A DNA stretch of 37,790 nucleotides from Flavobacterium sp. (GCA_016718345.1 JADKDN010000016.1:1-37790), one strand, 5' to 3'; positions 25,444 through 34,661 are shown, counted from the first letter of the stretch. Notes: generated by a model not told the origin, from the sequence alone. Made by a program: numbers and translations.

Positions 25444-26250
25444 ATGTATAATTTATTAAAAGGTAAACGAGGAATTATTTTTGGTGCTCTTGATGAAAAT
25501 TCAATTGCATGGAAAACAGCTGAACGTGTTCATGAAGAAGGAGGCATTTTTGTATTAACTAATGCTCCAGCTGCTATGAGAATGGGAAGCATAGATCAAT
25601 TAGCAGAAAAAACAAACTCTAAAATTATCCCAGCTGATGCAACATCAATAGAAGATTTAGAAAATTTAGTTGATAAATCAGTTGAGATTTTAGGAGGAAA
25701 AATTGATTTTGTCTTGCATTCTATTGGGATGTCAGTAAATGTTAGAAAAGGGAATCATTACACGAATCAAAATTATGATTTCACACAAAAAGGCTGGGAC
25801 GTATCGGCCGTTTCTTTTCATAAAGTAATGCAAGTTCTTTACAAAAAAGACGCAATGAATGAATGGGGAAGTATCGTAGCGCTATCCTACATGGCAGCAC
25901 AACGTGTTTTTCCAGATTATAACGATATGGCCGATAATAAAGCTTTTTTAGAATCTATTGCTAGAAGTTTTGGTTACTTTTTTGGGAAAGACAAAAAGGT
26001 AAGAGTCAATACTATTTCTCAATCTCCAACACCAACTACAGCGGGGCAAGGTGTTAAAGGGTTTAATGGTTTCATTGCTTATGCAGATAAAATGTCACCT
26101 TTAGGAAATGCTACTGCACTAGATTGTGCGAACTACACGGTTGCAATGTTTTCCGATTTAACTAAAAGAGTTACTCTCCAAAATTTATATAATGATGGCG
26201 GTTTTTCCAATATGGGAGTAAGCCAAGAAATTTTAGAATCCTTTGAATAA
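25444..26250 (+). CDS. fabI: Enoyl-[acyl-carrier-protein] reductase (NADH), FabI
   Basis: SDR-type enoyl-ACP reductase of type II fatty-acid synthesis. The 268 residues show the FabI N terminus LLKGKRGIIFGALDENSIAW (the divergent SDR glycine motif), VLHSIGMS, and the catalytic Tyr-x6-Lys in DYNDMADNKAFLES. SYMAAQRVFP corresponds to SYLGAERA in Proteobacteria, and VRVNTISQSPTPTTAGQG forms the substrate-loop region. Length is normal. FabI is the usual triclosan target. It is bounded by terminators on both sides and is probably monocistronic. Confidence 0.95.
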   Translation: MYNLLKGKRGIIFGALDENSIAWKTAERVHEEGGIFVLTNAPAAMRMGSIDQLAEKTNSKIIPADATSIEDLENLVDKSVEILGGKIDFVLHSIGMSVNVRKGNHYTNQNYDFTQKGWDVSAVSFHKVMQVLYKKDAMNEWGSIVALSYMAAQRVFPDYNDMADNKAFLESIARSFGYFFGKDKKVRVNTISQSPTPTTAGQGVKGFNGFIAYADKMSPLGNATALDCANYTVAMFSDLTKRVTLQNLYNDGGFSNMGVSQEILESFE

Positions 26251-26276
26251 AGATTCATCGAATTCTGTTAATTGTC

Positions 26277-26305
26277 AAAACTCGAGAAAAAAACTCGAGT
26301 TTTTT
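26277..26305 (+). terminator. Intrinsic terminator after fabI
   Basis: ACTCGAG (26280-26286) pairs with CTCGAGT (26294-26300). A's before and T's after extend the stem, ending in TTTTTTATTT. Nearly symmetric, so it may work in both directions. Confidence 0.8.
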
Positions 26306-26344
26306 ATTTATTTTTACGATTAATAAACATAAACGAATTAAATT

Positions 26345-27763
26345 ATGAGAAAAATTACATTGTTTTTGATGTTATTTGTTGGATTTTCTGCTTTTGCACA
26401 ATTTCCTCAAGATTTTGAAGGAACCTTTCCTCCTGATGGTTGGCAAGTTTTTAGAGGAGTAAATGACTTAGGAGTTGAAAGCGATTGGACGTCAACAACT
26501 ATAGGAGCAGCTACTGGAGAACAAGCAGCTTATGTTGAATATGAAGCTGTAACGGAAGGAGAATTAGCCGAAGATTGGTTAGTTTCACCTGCTTATACAG
26601 TGACTGCACCAAATACATTTTTAGCTTTTTATCAAGGTCAGGATTATGATGATGTATACGGATCGACATATACAGTAAGGATTTCTACAACTTCTCAAAC
26701 AGATATAAGCTCATTTACAATTGTCGACACTCAAACAGAAGAAGATTTTGGAGTAGCCATGACTTCAAAAAAAATTGATTTAAGTGCTTATGTTGGTCAA
26801 ACAATTTACATTGCTTTTGTTCTTGAAAATAATGATGGGGATAGTTGGGTTATTGATGGAGTTGATTTTATTAGTAATATATCTGCTCCAGATTGTGTAT
26901 TAAATCCTGTTCCAGCTGATGCAGCGACTGTTCCAGTAGGTGAAATAACATTTTCATGGTCAGTGCCTTCAACAGGAAGTGCTCCAACTTTTTATAACAT
27001 TTACTCTGGAGCTACTCCAGACGCAGTTACAGATTTTGTTGCGAGTTCAACAACCCCTTCAATCGATTTGTATTTAGCAAATTACAGCACTACTTTTTAT
27101 TGGAAAGTTGTTCCAGTTAATTTAGCAGGTGCAGCAACTGGATGTCCTGTTTGGAGTTTTTCAACTCAATCACCTCCTGGATATTGTTTGATTGGGAGTC
27201 AATACCCTGATGGTAATTATGTTCTTGAATCCTGCGATGGTGTTACAGAAAATGTTATTGTATCAGACGGTTATGCAGGAGAATATTCTGTAGTTGAAGT
27301 GACATCTGGAAACACCTACACTTTCACCAGTGGAGAAACAGATTTTATTACAATTTCAAATGAAAATGGAGATACTTCAATTGTAACGGGTTCAACACCA
27401 TTAACTTGGGATGCTACTATTACTGGAGCTGTACGTTTTTATTCTCATACTGATGATCAATGTGGAGAAGAACAAGCGGGAAGAATAAGATCTGTAGTAT
27501 GCAGTGAAGCACTATCTACAAAAGGTTTTGATACTACTGGTTTCAATGCATTTCCAAATCCTGTAAAAAACATTTTAAATATTTCATACAGTAAAGATAT
27601 TTCTAAAGTTACAGTTTTCAATATGTTAGGTCAAGAAGTTTCAGTAAAATCTATTGCTGCAAAACAATCTAAAATCGATATGTCGAATTTATCCAGAGGG
27701 ACTTACATGGTTAGGGTAACGTCAGGAAATACCTCAAAAACAATAAATGTTTTTAAACAATAG
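26345..27763 (+). CDS. Type IX secretion cargo protein (cleaved-adhesin/choice-of-anchor J, C-terminal sorting domain)
   Basis: Secreted surface protein of 472 residues. The Sec signal is MRKITLFLMLFVGFSAFAQ. The first domain (about 20-175) has the lectin-like cleaved-adhesin pattern: FPQDFEGTFPPDGWQVF, EDWLVSPAYT, LAFYQGQD and WVIDGVDFI. A fibronectin-type module follows (about 182-275: LNPVPADAATVPVGEITFSW, TFYWKVVP). Then comes a beta domain with paired Cys, and finally a type A sorting domain (FNAFPNPVKNILNISYS, VFNMLGQEV, LSRGTYMVRVTSG) that directs export through the Por/type IX system and surface attachment. No catalytic residues are recognisable, so adhesion or carbohydrate binding is the likely role. 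It is isolated between terminators. Confidence 0.88.
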   Translation: MRKITLFLMLFVGFSAFAQFPQDFEGTFPPDGWQVFRGVNDLGVESDWTSTTIGAATGEQAAYVEYEAVTEGELAEDWLVSPAYTVTAPNTFLAFYQGQDYDDVYGSTYTVRISTTSQTDISSFTIVDTQTEEDFGVAMTSKKIDLSAYVGQTIYIAFVLENNDGDSWVIDGVDFISNISAPDCVLNPVPADAATVPVGEITFSWSVPSTGSAPTFYNIYSGATPDAVTDFVASSTTPSIDLYLANYSTTFYWKVVPVNLAGAATGCPVWSFSTQSPPGYCLIGSQYPDGNYVLESCDGVTENVIVSDGYAGEYSVVEVTSGNTYTFTSGETDFITISNENGDTSIVTGSTPLTWDATITGAVRFYSHTDDQCGEEQAGRIRSVVCSEALSTKGFDTTGFNAFPNPVKNILNISYSKDISKVTVFNMLGQEVSVKSIAAKQSKIDMSNLSRGTYMVRVTSGNTSKTINVFKQ

Positions 27764-27783
27764 TGGATTAATTTTTTTAGTTC

Positions 27784-27816
27784 AAAAGCCACCAATTTGG
27801 TGGCTTTTGTTTTTTA
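27784..27816 (+). terminator. Intrinsic terminator after the T9SS cargo gene
   Basis: AAAAGCCACC (27784-27793) and GGTGGCTTTT (27799-27808) form a perfect 10-bp stem with a 5-base loop, followed by GTTTTTT. A TATATTTG box at 27824-27831 just beyond could be the -7 element for the next gene, but no TTG lies at the usual distance. Confidence 0.85.
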
Positions 27817-27847
27817 TAAAGTTTATATTTGTTAAAAAATTATCTAG

Positions 27848-28841
27848 ATGTATTTTTCGTTAATAATACCAGTCTATAATCGTCCTGATGAAATTGATGA
27901 ACTTTTAGAAAGTTTAGTGCTTTCTGACTACGACAAACCTTTTGAAGTAGTGATTGTCGAAGACGGTTCATCAATTCCGTGTAAAAATAATTTGGAAAAA
28001 TTCGTTAACAAATTGGATATATCTTATTATTTCAAAGAAAATTCTGGTCCAGGTGATTCCAGAAATTTTGGTATGAAAAAAGCAAGAGGAGACTATTTTC
28101 TCATTTTTGATTCGGATTGTATTATCCCAAAAGGCTATCTGTCGGAAGTCTCAAAAAAATTTACAAAATGTGTATGTGGATTGTTTTGGAGGTCCTGACA
28201 AAGCATTAGATTCATTTTCTGATATTCAAAAAGCAATTAATTTTGCAATGACCTCATTCTTGACAACTGGCGGTATTCGTGGAGGTTCGGAACAAATAGA
28301 TAAATTTCAGCCAAGAAGTTTCAACATGGGGCTATCAAAAAAAGCCTTTGAGGCATCAGGAGGATTTGGTAATATTCATCCAGGTGAAGATCCAGATTTA
28401 TCTATTAGATTATGGAATTTAGGTTTTGAAACAAAATTATTTTCAAGTGCATTTGTGTATCATAAGCGAAGAATTGATTGGAATAAATTTTCAATTCAAG
28501 TTACTAAATTTGGAAAAGCTAGACCAATTTTAAATAGTTGGTATCCTAAATACAGTAAGATTACCTATTTTTTTCCTTCAGCTTTTATTATTGGTCTTTT
28601 TGTTTCATTGTTGCTCCTAATTTTTAATCAAGACTTGTTTTTCAAAATGTACTTGGTCTATTTTGTACTAATTTTCATTGTTGCTTCATTTCAAAACATA
28701 AGCCTCAAAATAGGGTATTTATCACTAATTGCGGTTTGGAAACAGTTTTTTGGATACGGTAAAGGATTCATTATATCCTATATGAAAGTGATACTTTTAA
28801 AACAAAAACCTCAAGAAGCTTTCCCAGAATTATTCTTTTGA
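27848..28841 (+). CDS. Family 2 glycosyltransferase with C-terminal membrane region, frameshifted
   Basis: GT-A fold glycosyltransferase that moves a sugar from a nucleotide donor to an unknown acceptor. MYFSLIIPVYNRPDEIDELL opens it. VVIVEDGSS, ENSGPGDSRNFGM and the metal-binding FDSDCIIP follow in the first frame. VDCFGGPDKAL, SFLTTGGIRGGSE, and the acceptor-side GNIHPGEDPDLSIRLW and YHKRRIDWNKF are in the second frame. Two hydrophobic segments (about residues 245-290) suggest membrane association. The frame shifts between about 28140 and 28185 (net one extra or two missing bases). Whole length is about 331 residues. It ends two bases before the coaE ATG. Confidence 0.85.
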
Positions 28842-28843
28842 TT

Positions 28844-29428
28844 ATGACAAAAATTATAGGTTTGACAGGCGGTATTGGAAGTGGAAAAACTACTGTAGCT
28901 AATTATTTTAAAGAACTTGGAATTCCTGTATATATTGCAGATGTAGAAGGAAAAAAAATTACAGAATCTCCCAAAATTCTTAAATCAATCAAAGATGCTT
29001 TTGGCAGTGCTGTTTTTGATGAAGAAAGATTGAATCGACAAAAAGTTTCTCAGATTGTTTTTAATGATTCAGAAAAATTAAAACAGCTTAATTCCATTAT
29101 TCACCCTGAAGTAGAAAAACATTTTATGAATTGGGTCAATAATCATTCTAATTTTCCGTTAGTAGTTAAAGAAACGGCTCTGTTATTTGAAAGTGGAAGT
29201 TACAAGAAATGTGACTTTGTAATTACGGTAATAGCACCTTTAGAAGATAGAATAAATAGAGTGATAAAAAGAGACGCAATAACGCGAGAAAATGTTCTTA
29301 AACGTATTGATAATCAATGGTCTGATGAAGATAGAATAAGAAATAGCGACTACATTATTGACAATACTGATCGCAAAACTATTGAGCGTCAAGTTAAAGA
29401 AATTCTTGAAAAAATTACAATTCAATAA
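28844..29428 (+). CDS. coaE: Dephospho-CoA kinase
   Basis: Phosphorylates the 3'-hydroxyl of dephospho-CoA, the last step of CoA synthesis. The ATG at 28844 gives 194 residues. P-loop GLTGGIGSGKTTV (near residue 8), GIPVYIADVEGKK, SIIHPEVEKHF and VVKETALLFESG are family blocks. IKRDAITRENVLKRIDNQ forms the lid. The TTG two codons upstream overlaps the glycosyltransferase stop and is less likely. It appears co-transcribed with the glycosyltransferase. Confidence 0.94.
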   Translation: MTKIIGLTGGIGSGKTTVANYFKELGIPVYIADVEGKKITESPKILKSIKDAFGSAVFDEERLNRQKVSQIVFNDSEKLKQLNSIIHPEVEKHFMNWVNNHSNFPLVVKETALLFESGSYKKCDFVITVIAPLEDRINRVIKRDAITRENVLKRIDNQWSDEDRIRNSDYIIDNTDRKTIERQVKEILEKITIQ

Positions 29429-29500
29429 AATTCTTAAGATTTGTTAATCTTTGGTTACTGTATTAATAGTACAAATGTTAAATTGTTTAACTTTGTTACG

Positions 29501-31087
29501 ATGAATAAATTGTTTTTCCGATTACTTGTAGTTTTAATGAGTTTGTCCTTGATAGGAATAATCCTTGTTCAAGTGTATTGGTTCAACACTTCTTTTAAAA
29601 ATAATGACGAGCAATTTCGATTTCATGTTACCCAAGTAATTGGTAATGTTGCTGATAAGTTGCAAAAAGAAGAGGCTTTTAGTTTTATAGATAAGTATAA
29701 AAAACTTAGAGATAGTATTGGTAAAGAACCTGAAAAAAGTGATTTCTTAGAGTTTGGATACTATCAAAGAGATTCCAGAACAAACGAAACAATTATTTAT
29801 TCTAATAATATCATATCAGAAGATTTCAATGTATCTTCTTCGTTCTTTGATAAAAAAATTGATAGTATAAAAAGGCTCAAAAATTTCTCTTCAAAAAGAG
29901 TTACCGAAGTTTATAGTAATAAAGATATCGATAAATCTCAAATTAATAAAGATATTTCTCCAGATATTAAAATTCAAAAATCAGGGAAACTCGACATTTT
30001 AGAAAATGCTCAATTTGAAATTTTTTTTAAAGATATAGCTGCGGCAAAACCTTTGCAAGAAAGAGTATCAAAAGAAAAACTTCAAAAGTTACTTGAAAAA
30101 GAATTGAAAGAATATGAAGTTAGAACACCATTTGAGTTTGGAATTTATAGTAATGGATTGGCAACTAAAGTAAAATCGGATAGATTTAAATTTGATAAAA
30201 ATGCAACCTATTCCATTCCTATTTTTACCGATAATGAAGGAAATAACAAGTATGAATTATTAGTGAGTTTTCCTCACAAGGAGCGATTTCTATTTTCTGA
30301 GCTTGTTGGAATTACCTTATTATCAGTAATTTTTACATTAATAATAGTTATTGCTTATACAAGTGCTCTAAATCAGCTAATCAGGCAAAGACAAATATCT
30401 GAGATTAAAACAGACTTTATTAATAATATGACGCATGAATTTAAAACACCAATAGCCACAATAAATTTGGCTTTGGATGCTATAAAAAATCCAAAAGTTA
30501 TAGAAGATAAAGAAAAGATTAATCGATATCTTCAAATGATTCGAGATGAAAACAAAAGAATGCATGCACAGGTTGAAAACGTACTTCGAATTTCTAAGTT
30601 AGAGAAAAAAGAGTTAGAAATCAGCAAATAATCGAACGCTATTCATGATGTTATTGAAGACGCCATAGAGCATGTTAATTTGATAATTGAAGACCGACAA
30701 GGAACAATAACAACTCATTTTGAAGCTAGTAGAGATACTGTTTTAATAAATGATGTTCATTTTACAAACGTGATTGTAAACATATTAGACAACGCAATAA
30801 AATATTCTCCTGAAGAACCAAAAATTGATATTTATACTGAAAACATAAAAGATTTCGTTATTATAAAAGTAAAAGATCAAGGTTTAGGAATGAGTAAGAT
30901 TGCCCAAAAGAGAATTTTTGAAAAATTCTATCGAGAGCATACAGGAGATTTGCACAACGTGAAAGGTCACGGTTTAGGTTTAGCTTATGTTAAACGAATA
31001 GTTGAAGACCATAACGGTGAAATATTCGTTGAGAGCGAAAAAGGAAAAGGAAGTACATTCATAATAAAAATACCACTAATTAACTAG
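29501..31087 (+). CDS. Sensor histidine kinase (RprX-like), with in-frame stop
   Basis: Membrane sensor kinase. The ATG at 29501 starts MNKLFFRLLVVLMSLSLIG. The first membrane segment is at about 5-28 and the extracytoplasmic sensor at about 30-265; the second segment is LVGITLLSVIFTLIIVIAY. The HisKA domain carries the phospho-acceptor His in NNMTHEFKTPIATI, followed by the HATPase domain (NVIVNILDNAIKYS, VKDQGLGM, GHGLGLAYVKRI). A TAA at 30629-30631 interrupts the same frame between LEISK and SNAIHDVIEDAIEHV, where relatives typically have a Glu-containing linker. One base change (GAA to TAA) would explain it. Reading through gives 528 residues. A TAnnTTTG box (TAACTTTG, 29488-29495) just precedes the start. 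The regulator follows four bases on. Confidence 0.88.
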
Positions 31088-31091
31088 TACT

Positions 31092-31808
31092 ATGGAAACA
31101 GAAAATAAAAAAATACTTTTAGTAGAAGACGACCAAAATTTTGGAGCGATATTAAAAGACTATTTATTGCTCAATGACTTTGAAGTTACACTGGCAAAGA
31201 ACGGAATGGAAGGTTTCGAAAAATTTAAAAAAGATACTTATGATTTGTGCATTCTTGACGTCATGATGCCGTATAAAGACGGGTACACCTTGGCGAAAGA
31301 AATTAGAGAAAAAAACAAAGATGTGCCAATTATCTTTTTAACAGCAAAATCAATGAAAGAAGATGTGTTAAAAGGGTATAAAGTTGGAGCAGATGATTAT
31401 CTAAATAAACCTTTTGACTCTGAAGTATTATTGATGAAAATTAAGGCAATTATTCAAAGAAAAACAACAGATGTTAAAAATGACCATGTAAAATTTGAAT
31501 TTCAAATTGGCAAATTTCATTTGAATTCCAAATTACGATTCCTAACATATAAAAATGAAGAACCAATAAAGTTATCTCCAAAAGAGAATGAATTGTTGAA
31601 AATGTTAGCCATTTATGAAGATGATTTAATGCCAAGAGAATTAGCATTAACAAAAATTTGGAGAGACGATAATTACTTTACTTCAAGAAGCATGGACGTT
31701 TACATAGCCAAATTAAGAAAATACCTTAAACCAGACGAGAATGTAGAAATTCTCAATATTCATGGAGAAGGATTTAGGCTTGTTGTTAAAAATAAAGCTG
31801 TAGCATAA
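31092..31808 (+). CDS. OmpR-family response regulator (RprY-like)
   Basis: The 238-residue partner of the kinase just upstream. The receiver has LLVEDDQNFGAILKDYL, the phospho-acceptor Asp in DLCILDVMMPYKDG (near residue 56), FLTAKSM and DYLNKPFDSEVLL. The winged-helix DNA-binding domain (about 140-235) has LSPKENELLKMLAIYE, YFTSRSMDVYIAKLRKYL and ILNIHGEGFRLVV. Sequence and pairing resemble RprXY of Bacteroides; the regulated genes cannot be told from this window. It is closed by an intrinsic terminator six bases after the stop. Confidence 0.93.
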   Translation: METENKKILLVEDDQNFGAILKDYLLLNDFEVTLAKNGMEGFEKFKKDTYDLCILDVMMPYKDGYTLAKEIREKNKDVPIIFLTAKSMKEDVLKGYKVGADDYLNKPFDSEVLLMKIKAIIQRKTTDVKNDHVKFEFQIGKFHLNSKLRFLTYKNEEPIKLSPKENELLKMLAIYEDDLMPRELALTKIWRDDNYFTSRSMDVYIAKLRKYLKPDENVEILNIHGEGFRLVVKNKAVA

Positions 31809-31813
31809 TTAAT

Positions 31814-31847
31814 AAATCAGGCTTCGAGAAATCGGAGCCTGATTTTT
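31814..31847. terminator. Intrinsic terminator, probably bidirectional
   Basis: AAATCAGGCT (31814-31823) pairs with AGCCTGATTT (31836-31845), followed by T's. On the minus strand the same stem is followed by an AT-rich tract, so it may also serve the convergent NlpC/P60 gene. Confidence 0.85.
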
Positions 31848-31874
31848 AATTTAAAAAGTTTGTTTTATAAAACT

Positions 31875-32639
31875 TTATATGACTTTTTTTATCACTCGTA
31901 ATTTGTGAGTATGTTTATTGATTTCTGCGTTATAAATACCAAGATGGTCTAATCGATCTATCCTAACTTTACCACTAGCATGAATAATATAATTGTCTTT
32001 CATTATTATTCCAACATGAATGATTTTTCCATCTTCATTATCAAAAAAAGCTAAATCTCCTGGTTCACTTTCTTCTATAAAACTGAGTGCTTCTCCCTGT
32101 AATGCTTGTTGAGAAGCATCTCGCAAGAGATGATATCCATTCAGTTTGTAAACCATTTGCGTAAAACCTGAGCAATCAATTCCAAAGGGTGTTTTTCCTC
32201 CCCACAAATAAGGGGAATTTAAATACATGAATGATGTATTTACGATATTAGCTTTAGCTTTTATACCGCTGATTTTCATTCCTTCAAAATCATAATTATT
32301 GATATTTATTTCATTAAAATTCAAGAATGAAAGAGAGGAACCCAATGGGATAGGCATTAAAAAATTATTTGGACCAGTAACATATTCGATTAAATCAGAA
32401 TTTAAAACAATTACTTCTTCACAAAGTTGGTTATAGCTGGATTCTGAGATGATTTGGTATTGTTTTGAGTCAACCCAGCCTTCATAATCATCAAATTGTA
32501 ATTTTATCTTAGACCATTGTTTGGAAACTTCAAGAATTTGGAAATGTTCACCAAATAATACCTGTGAAACAATTTCACTTTTATCACTGGGTTCAATCCG
32601 TAAAGGAATAATAGATAAATTACAAATACCAAACATCAA
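31875..32639 (-). CDS. NlpC/P60 family peptidoglycan hydrolase with SH3 domain
   Basis: C40-family endopeptidase of 254 residues, likely cutting peptide stems of peptidoglycan. The N-terminal bacterial SH3 domain (about 1-65) has IPLRIEPSDKSEIVSQVLFG and YEGWVDSKQY. A second SH3-like stretch follows. The NlpC/P60 domain (about 130-254) has the catalytic Cys in TPFGIDCSGFTQMVY, His in KIIHVGIIM and a further His in YIIHASGKVRID. PYLWGGKTPFG is typical. No obvious signal peptide is present at this start, so export, if any, is unexplained or the protein acts in recycling. Confidence 0.9.
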   Translation of the reverse strand: MMFGICNLSIIPLRIEPSDKSEIVSQVLFGEHFQILEVSKQWSKIKLQFDDYEGWVDSKQYQIISESSYNQLCEEVIVLNSDLIEYVTGPNNFLMPIPLGSSLSFLNFNEININNYDFEGMKISGIKAKANIVNTSFMYLNSPYLWGGKTPFGIDCSGFTQMVYKLNGYHLLRDASQQALQGEALSFIEESEPGDLAFFDNEDGKIIHVGIIMKDNYIIHASGKVRIDRLDHLGIYNAEINKHTHKLRVIKKVI

Positions 32640-32731
32640 GGTTGATTTTAGAAAATGAAAAATGAATCAAGGATTATTTACAATAGTATAAAAAATCATT
32701 TGTAATTCAAAATTCATTATTTAGAAAAAGA

Positions 32732-33910
32732 TTACGCTCTCTCAATTACAATTGCAGAAGCACCGCCACCACCGTTACAAATTGCAGCGGCTCCAATTTT
32801 TGCATTATTTTGTTCAAGAACATTAATTAGAGTAACAATAATTCGTGCTCCAGAGCAACCTAGTGGATGACCAAGAGAAACTGCGCCACCATTTACATTG
32901 ATTGTATCATTAGTCAAGCCTAAAATTTGAGCGTTGGCTAAACCCACGACTGCAAAAGCTTCGTTAAATTCAAAAAATTCGACATCATTAACTGTTAGTC
33001 CTACTTTTTCAAGTGCTTTTGGTAATGCTTTTGCTGGAGCTGTGGTAAACCATTTTGGCTCTTGAGCTGCATCAGCATAACTTTTTATAAAAGCTAATGG
33101 TTTTAAATTTAAAGATATTGCAGTTTCTTCACTCATTAGAATTAGGGCAGCGGCACCGTCATTTATAGTTGATGCATTTGCGGCTGTAACTGTACCGTCT
33201 TTAGTGAAAGCGGGATTTAGTGAAGCTATTTTATCTAATTTCACGTTTGTATATTCTTCATCTTGAGAAACTATAATAGGTTCTCCTCTTCGTTGAGGAA
33301 CACTTACTGGAACAACTTCATTGTTAAATTTGCCTTCCTTCCAAGCATTTGCTGAACGCTCGTAGGATTGAATAGCGAATGAATCTTGTTCTTCTCGAGA
33401 GATTTTATATTCTGAGGCACACAAATCAGCAGAAACCCCCATGGCATTATTATCGTAAGCATCGGTCAATCCGTCTTTTTGCATTCCATCAATCATTGAA
33501 ACAGAACCAAATTTTTGTCCATTTCTGAGATGTAGATAATGAGGAATTAAACTCATATTTTCCATACCACCCGCAATAATAATCTTAGCATCTCCATTCA
33601 TGATTGCTTGTGCTCCTTGCATCACAGCTTTCATTCCAGAGGCGCATACTTTGTTTATTGTTGTGGCAATAACAGTATTGGGCAAACCTGCTAATAGAGC
33701 GGCTTGTCGGGCAGGAGCTTGACCAACTCCAGCTTGAACGACATTGCCCATCAATACCTCATCAACTAAATTAACATCTAAATTTATTTTTTCTATGGCA
33801 CCCTTGATAGCAATTGCCCCTAATTGTGGAGCAGGGACGGTCGATAGAGCTCCCATGAAACTTCCGATAGGTGTTCTTACTGCAGAAACGATAGCGACTC
33901 TTTTGCCCAT
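32732..33910 (-). CDS. Acetyl-CoA C-acyltransferase (thiolase)
   Basis: Thiolase of 392 residues that condenses or cleaves acyl-CoA and acetyl-CoA. VAIVSAVRTPIGSFMGAL starts it. The nucleophilic Cys is in NKVCASGMKA (near residue 88). GGMENMS follows. The NEAFA box is in FFEFNEAFAVV, the catalytic His in GGAVSLGHPLGCSGAR, and the second Cys in AICNGGGGAS. The sequence fits biosynthetic acetoacetyl-CoA thiolases (AtoB/PhaA type) at least as well as degradative ones. No beta-oxidation partner is adjacent. Single-gene unit. Confidence 0.93.
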   Translation of the reverse strand: MGKRVAIVSAVRTPIGSFMGALSTVPAPQLGAIAIKGAIEKINLDVNLVDEVLMGNVVQAGVGQAPARQAALLAGLPNTVIATTINKVCASGMKAVMQGAQAIMNGDAKIIIAGGMENMSLIPHYLHLRNGQKFGSVSMIDGMQKDGLTDAYDNNAMGVSADLCASEYKISREEQDSFAIQSYERSANAWKEGKFNNEVVPVSVPQRRGEPIIVSQDEEYTNVKLDKIASLNPAFTKDGTVTAANASTINDGAAALILMSEETAISLNLKPLAFIKSYADAAQEPKWFTTAPAKALPKALEKVGLTVNDVEFFEFNEAFAVVGLANAQILGLTNDTINVNGGAVSLGHPLGCSGARIIVTLINVLEQNNAKIGAAAICNGGGGASAIVIERA

Positions 33911-34129
33911 AATTTGTAATGTTAGTTTGTACTGCGAAATTAATCATTTTAGGTAAATGTAAATTACTCCTCCTTAAATATTATCATTTTTTATTCGTTT
34001 AAAAAGGATTGTTAAAGTTATTTCTACAATACGTTTTTAAATTAATATTTTTAAAATTGTTTTTTTTGTGAGCTATACATTTGATTGTTAATGTTTTTAA
34101 ATTAGTATCAAAAAAAACAGTGTATTTAT

Positions 34130-34160
34130 TTGTAAAATATAGAATAGAAACCTACATTTG
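34130..34160 (+). promoter_or_regulatory. Promoter of the tRNA cluster
   Basis: TTG at 34130-34132 and a perfect TAnnTTTG box (TACATTTG) at 34153-34160, spaced 20 bases and 35 bases before tRNA-Ser. The stretch from 33911 to 34129 is AT-rich, with no gene visible. Confidence 0.65.
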
Positions 34161-34194
34161 CAACCGCTTAAATAAAGATTAGTTCTTTGAGCTT

Positions 34195-34281
34195 GGAGAG
34201 TTGCCTGAGCGGCCGAAAGGACATGTTTGCTAAACATGCGTATGGGAAACTGTACCAAGGGTTCGAATCCCTTACTCTCCG
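34195..34281 (+). tRNA. tRNA-Ser (GCT)
   Basis: Acceptor GGAGAGT (34195-34201) pairs with ACTCTCC (34274-34280). The anticodon loop in ATGTTTGCTAAACAT reads GCT, decoding AGC/AGU. A long variable arm (GCGTATGGGAAACTGTACC) marks class II, and GGTTCGAATCC is the T arm. CCA is not encoded. Confidence 0.95.
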
Positions 34282-34297
34282 CTGTTTTTTTTTTTTT

Positions 34298-34372
34298 CGG
34301 GGTGTAGCGTAGCCCGGTTATCGCGCCTGCTTTGGGAGCAGGAGACCGCAGGTTCGAATCCTGCCACCCCGA
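34298..34372 (+). tRNA. tRNA-Pro (TGG)
   Basis: Acceptor CGGGGTG (34298-34304) pairs with CACCCCG (34365-34371). The anticodon arm CCTGC-TTTGGGA-GCAGG gives TGG. GGTTCGAATCC is the T arm. It lies 16 bases after tRNA-Ser, separated by a long T run. Confidence 0.95.
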
Positions 34373-34385
34373 CAAATTTTAAAGG

Positions 34386-34407
34386 ACCTGCCTTCTAAGC
34401 AGGCGGT
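34386..34407 (+). repeat. Duplicated anticodon arm of tRNA-Arg
   Basis: The 22 bases 34386-34407 are identical to 34450-34471, the anticodon arm of tRNA-Arg (ACCTGCCTTCTAAGCAGG...). No other tRNA parts surround this copy. It could be an integration-site remnant, a partial tRNA duplication or an assembly artefact. Confidence 0.7.
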
Positions 34408-34423
34408 TTAAAATAAAAATAAT

Positions 34424-34497
<74 letters not shown>

Positions 34498-34523
34498 CAA
34501 AAGCCGTCATGGCAAATCATTGT

Positions 34524-34569
34524 AAGCACACAAACATTAGGAAAACCCTTGTGTAGTGTGCTTTTTTTT
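34524..34569 (+). terminator. Intrinsic terminator of the tRNA cluster
   Basis: AAGCACAC (34524-34531) pairs with GTGTGCTT (34556-34563) and is followed by a T run to 34569. Confidence 0.75.
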
Positions 34570-34622
34570 GTTTTACCGTTAAATTAAAATAACAATGATT
34601 TTTACAGCTTCTGAACGCTTTT

Positions 34623-34661
34623 TTGACACAGTGAATGACACTAATAAAAAGTCTGTGTCAA
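34623..34661. repeat. Perfect 9-bp inverted repeat TTGACACAG / CTGTGTCAA
   Basis: TTGACACAG (34623-34631) and CTGTGTCAA (34653-34661) are exact complements around 21 bases, with another GACAC inside. There is no T run, so it is not a standard terminator. The rest of 34570-34797 has no gene. Its right part (about 34694-34790, TTGCAACGGTAAACAGAGG to GAAACCGCTTTTATAGGCTG) resembles the E1/E2 elements weakly. Confidence 0.45.

Noticed and set aside
14745..30631. Reassignment or programmed readthrough of TAA
   Set aside because: TAA is the normal stop of many intact genes here (rpsF, rpsR, rplI, fabI), and the two interrupted genes show no common downstream signal.
34097..34375. Minus-strand open frame of 92 codons
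   Set aside because: It is antisense to tRNA-Ser and tRNA-Pro; the 'protein' is a translation of tRNA sequence.
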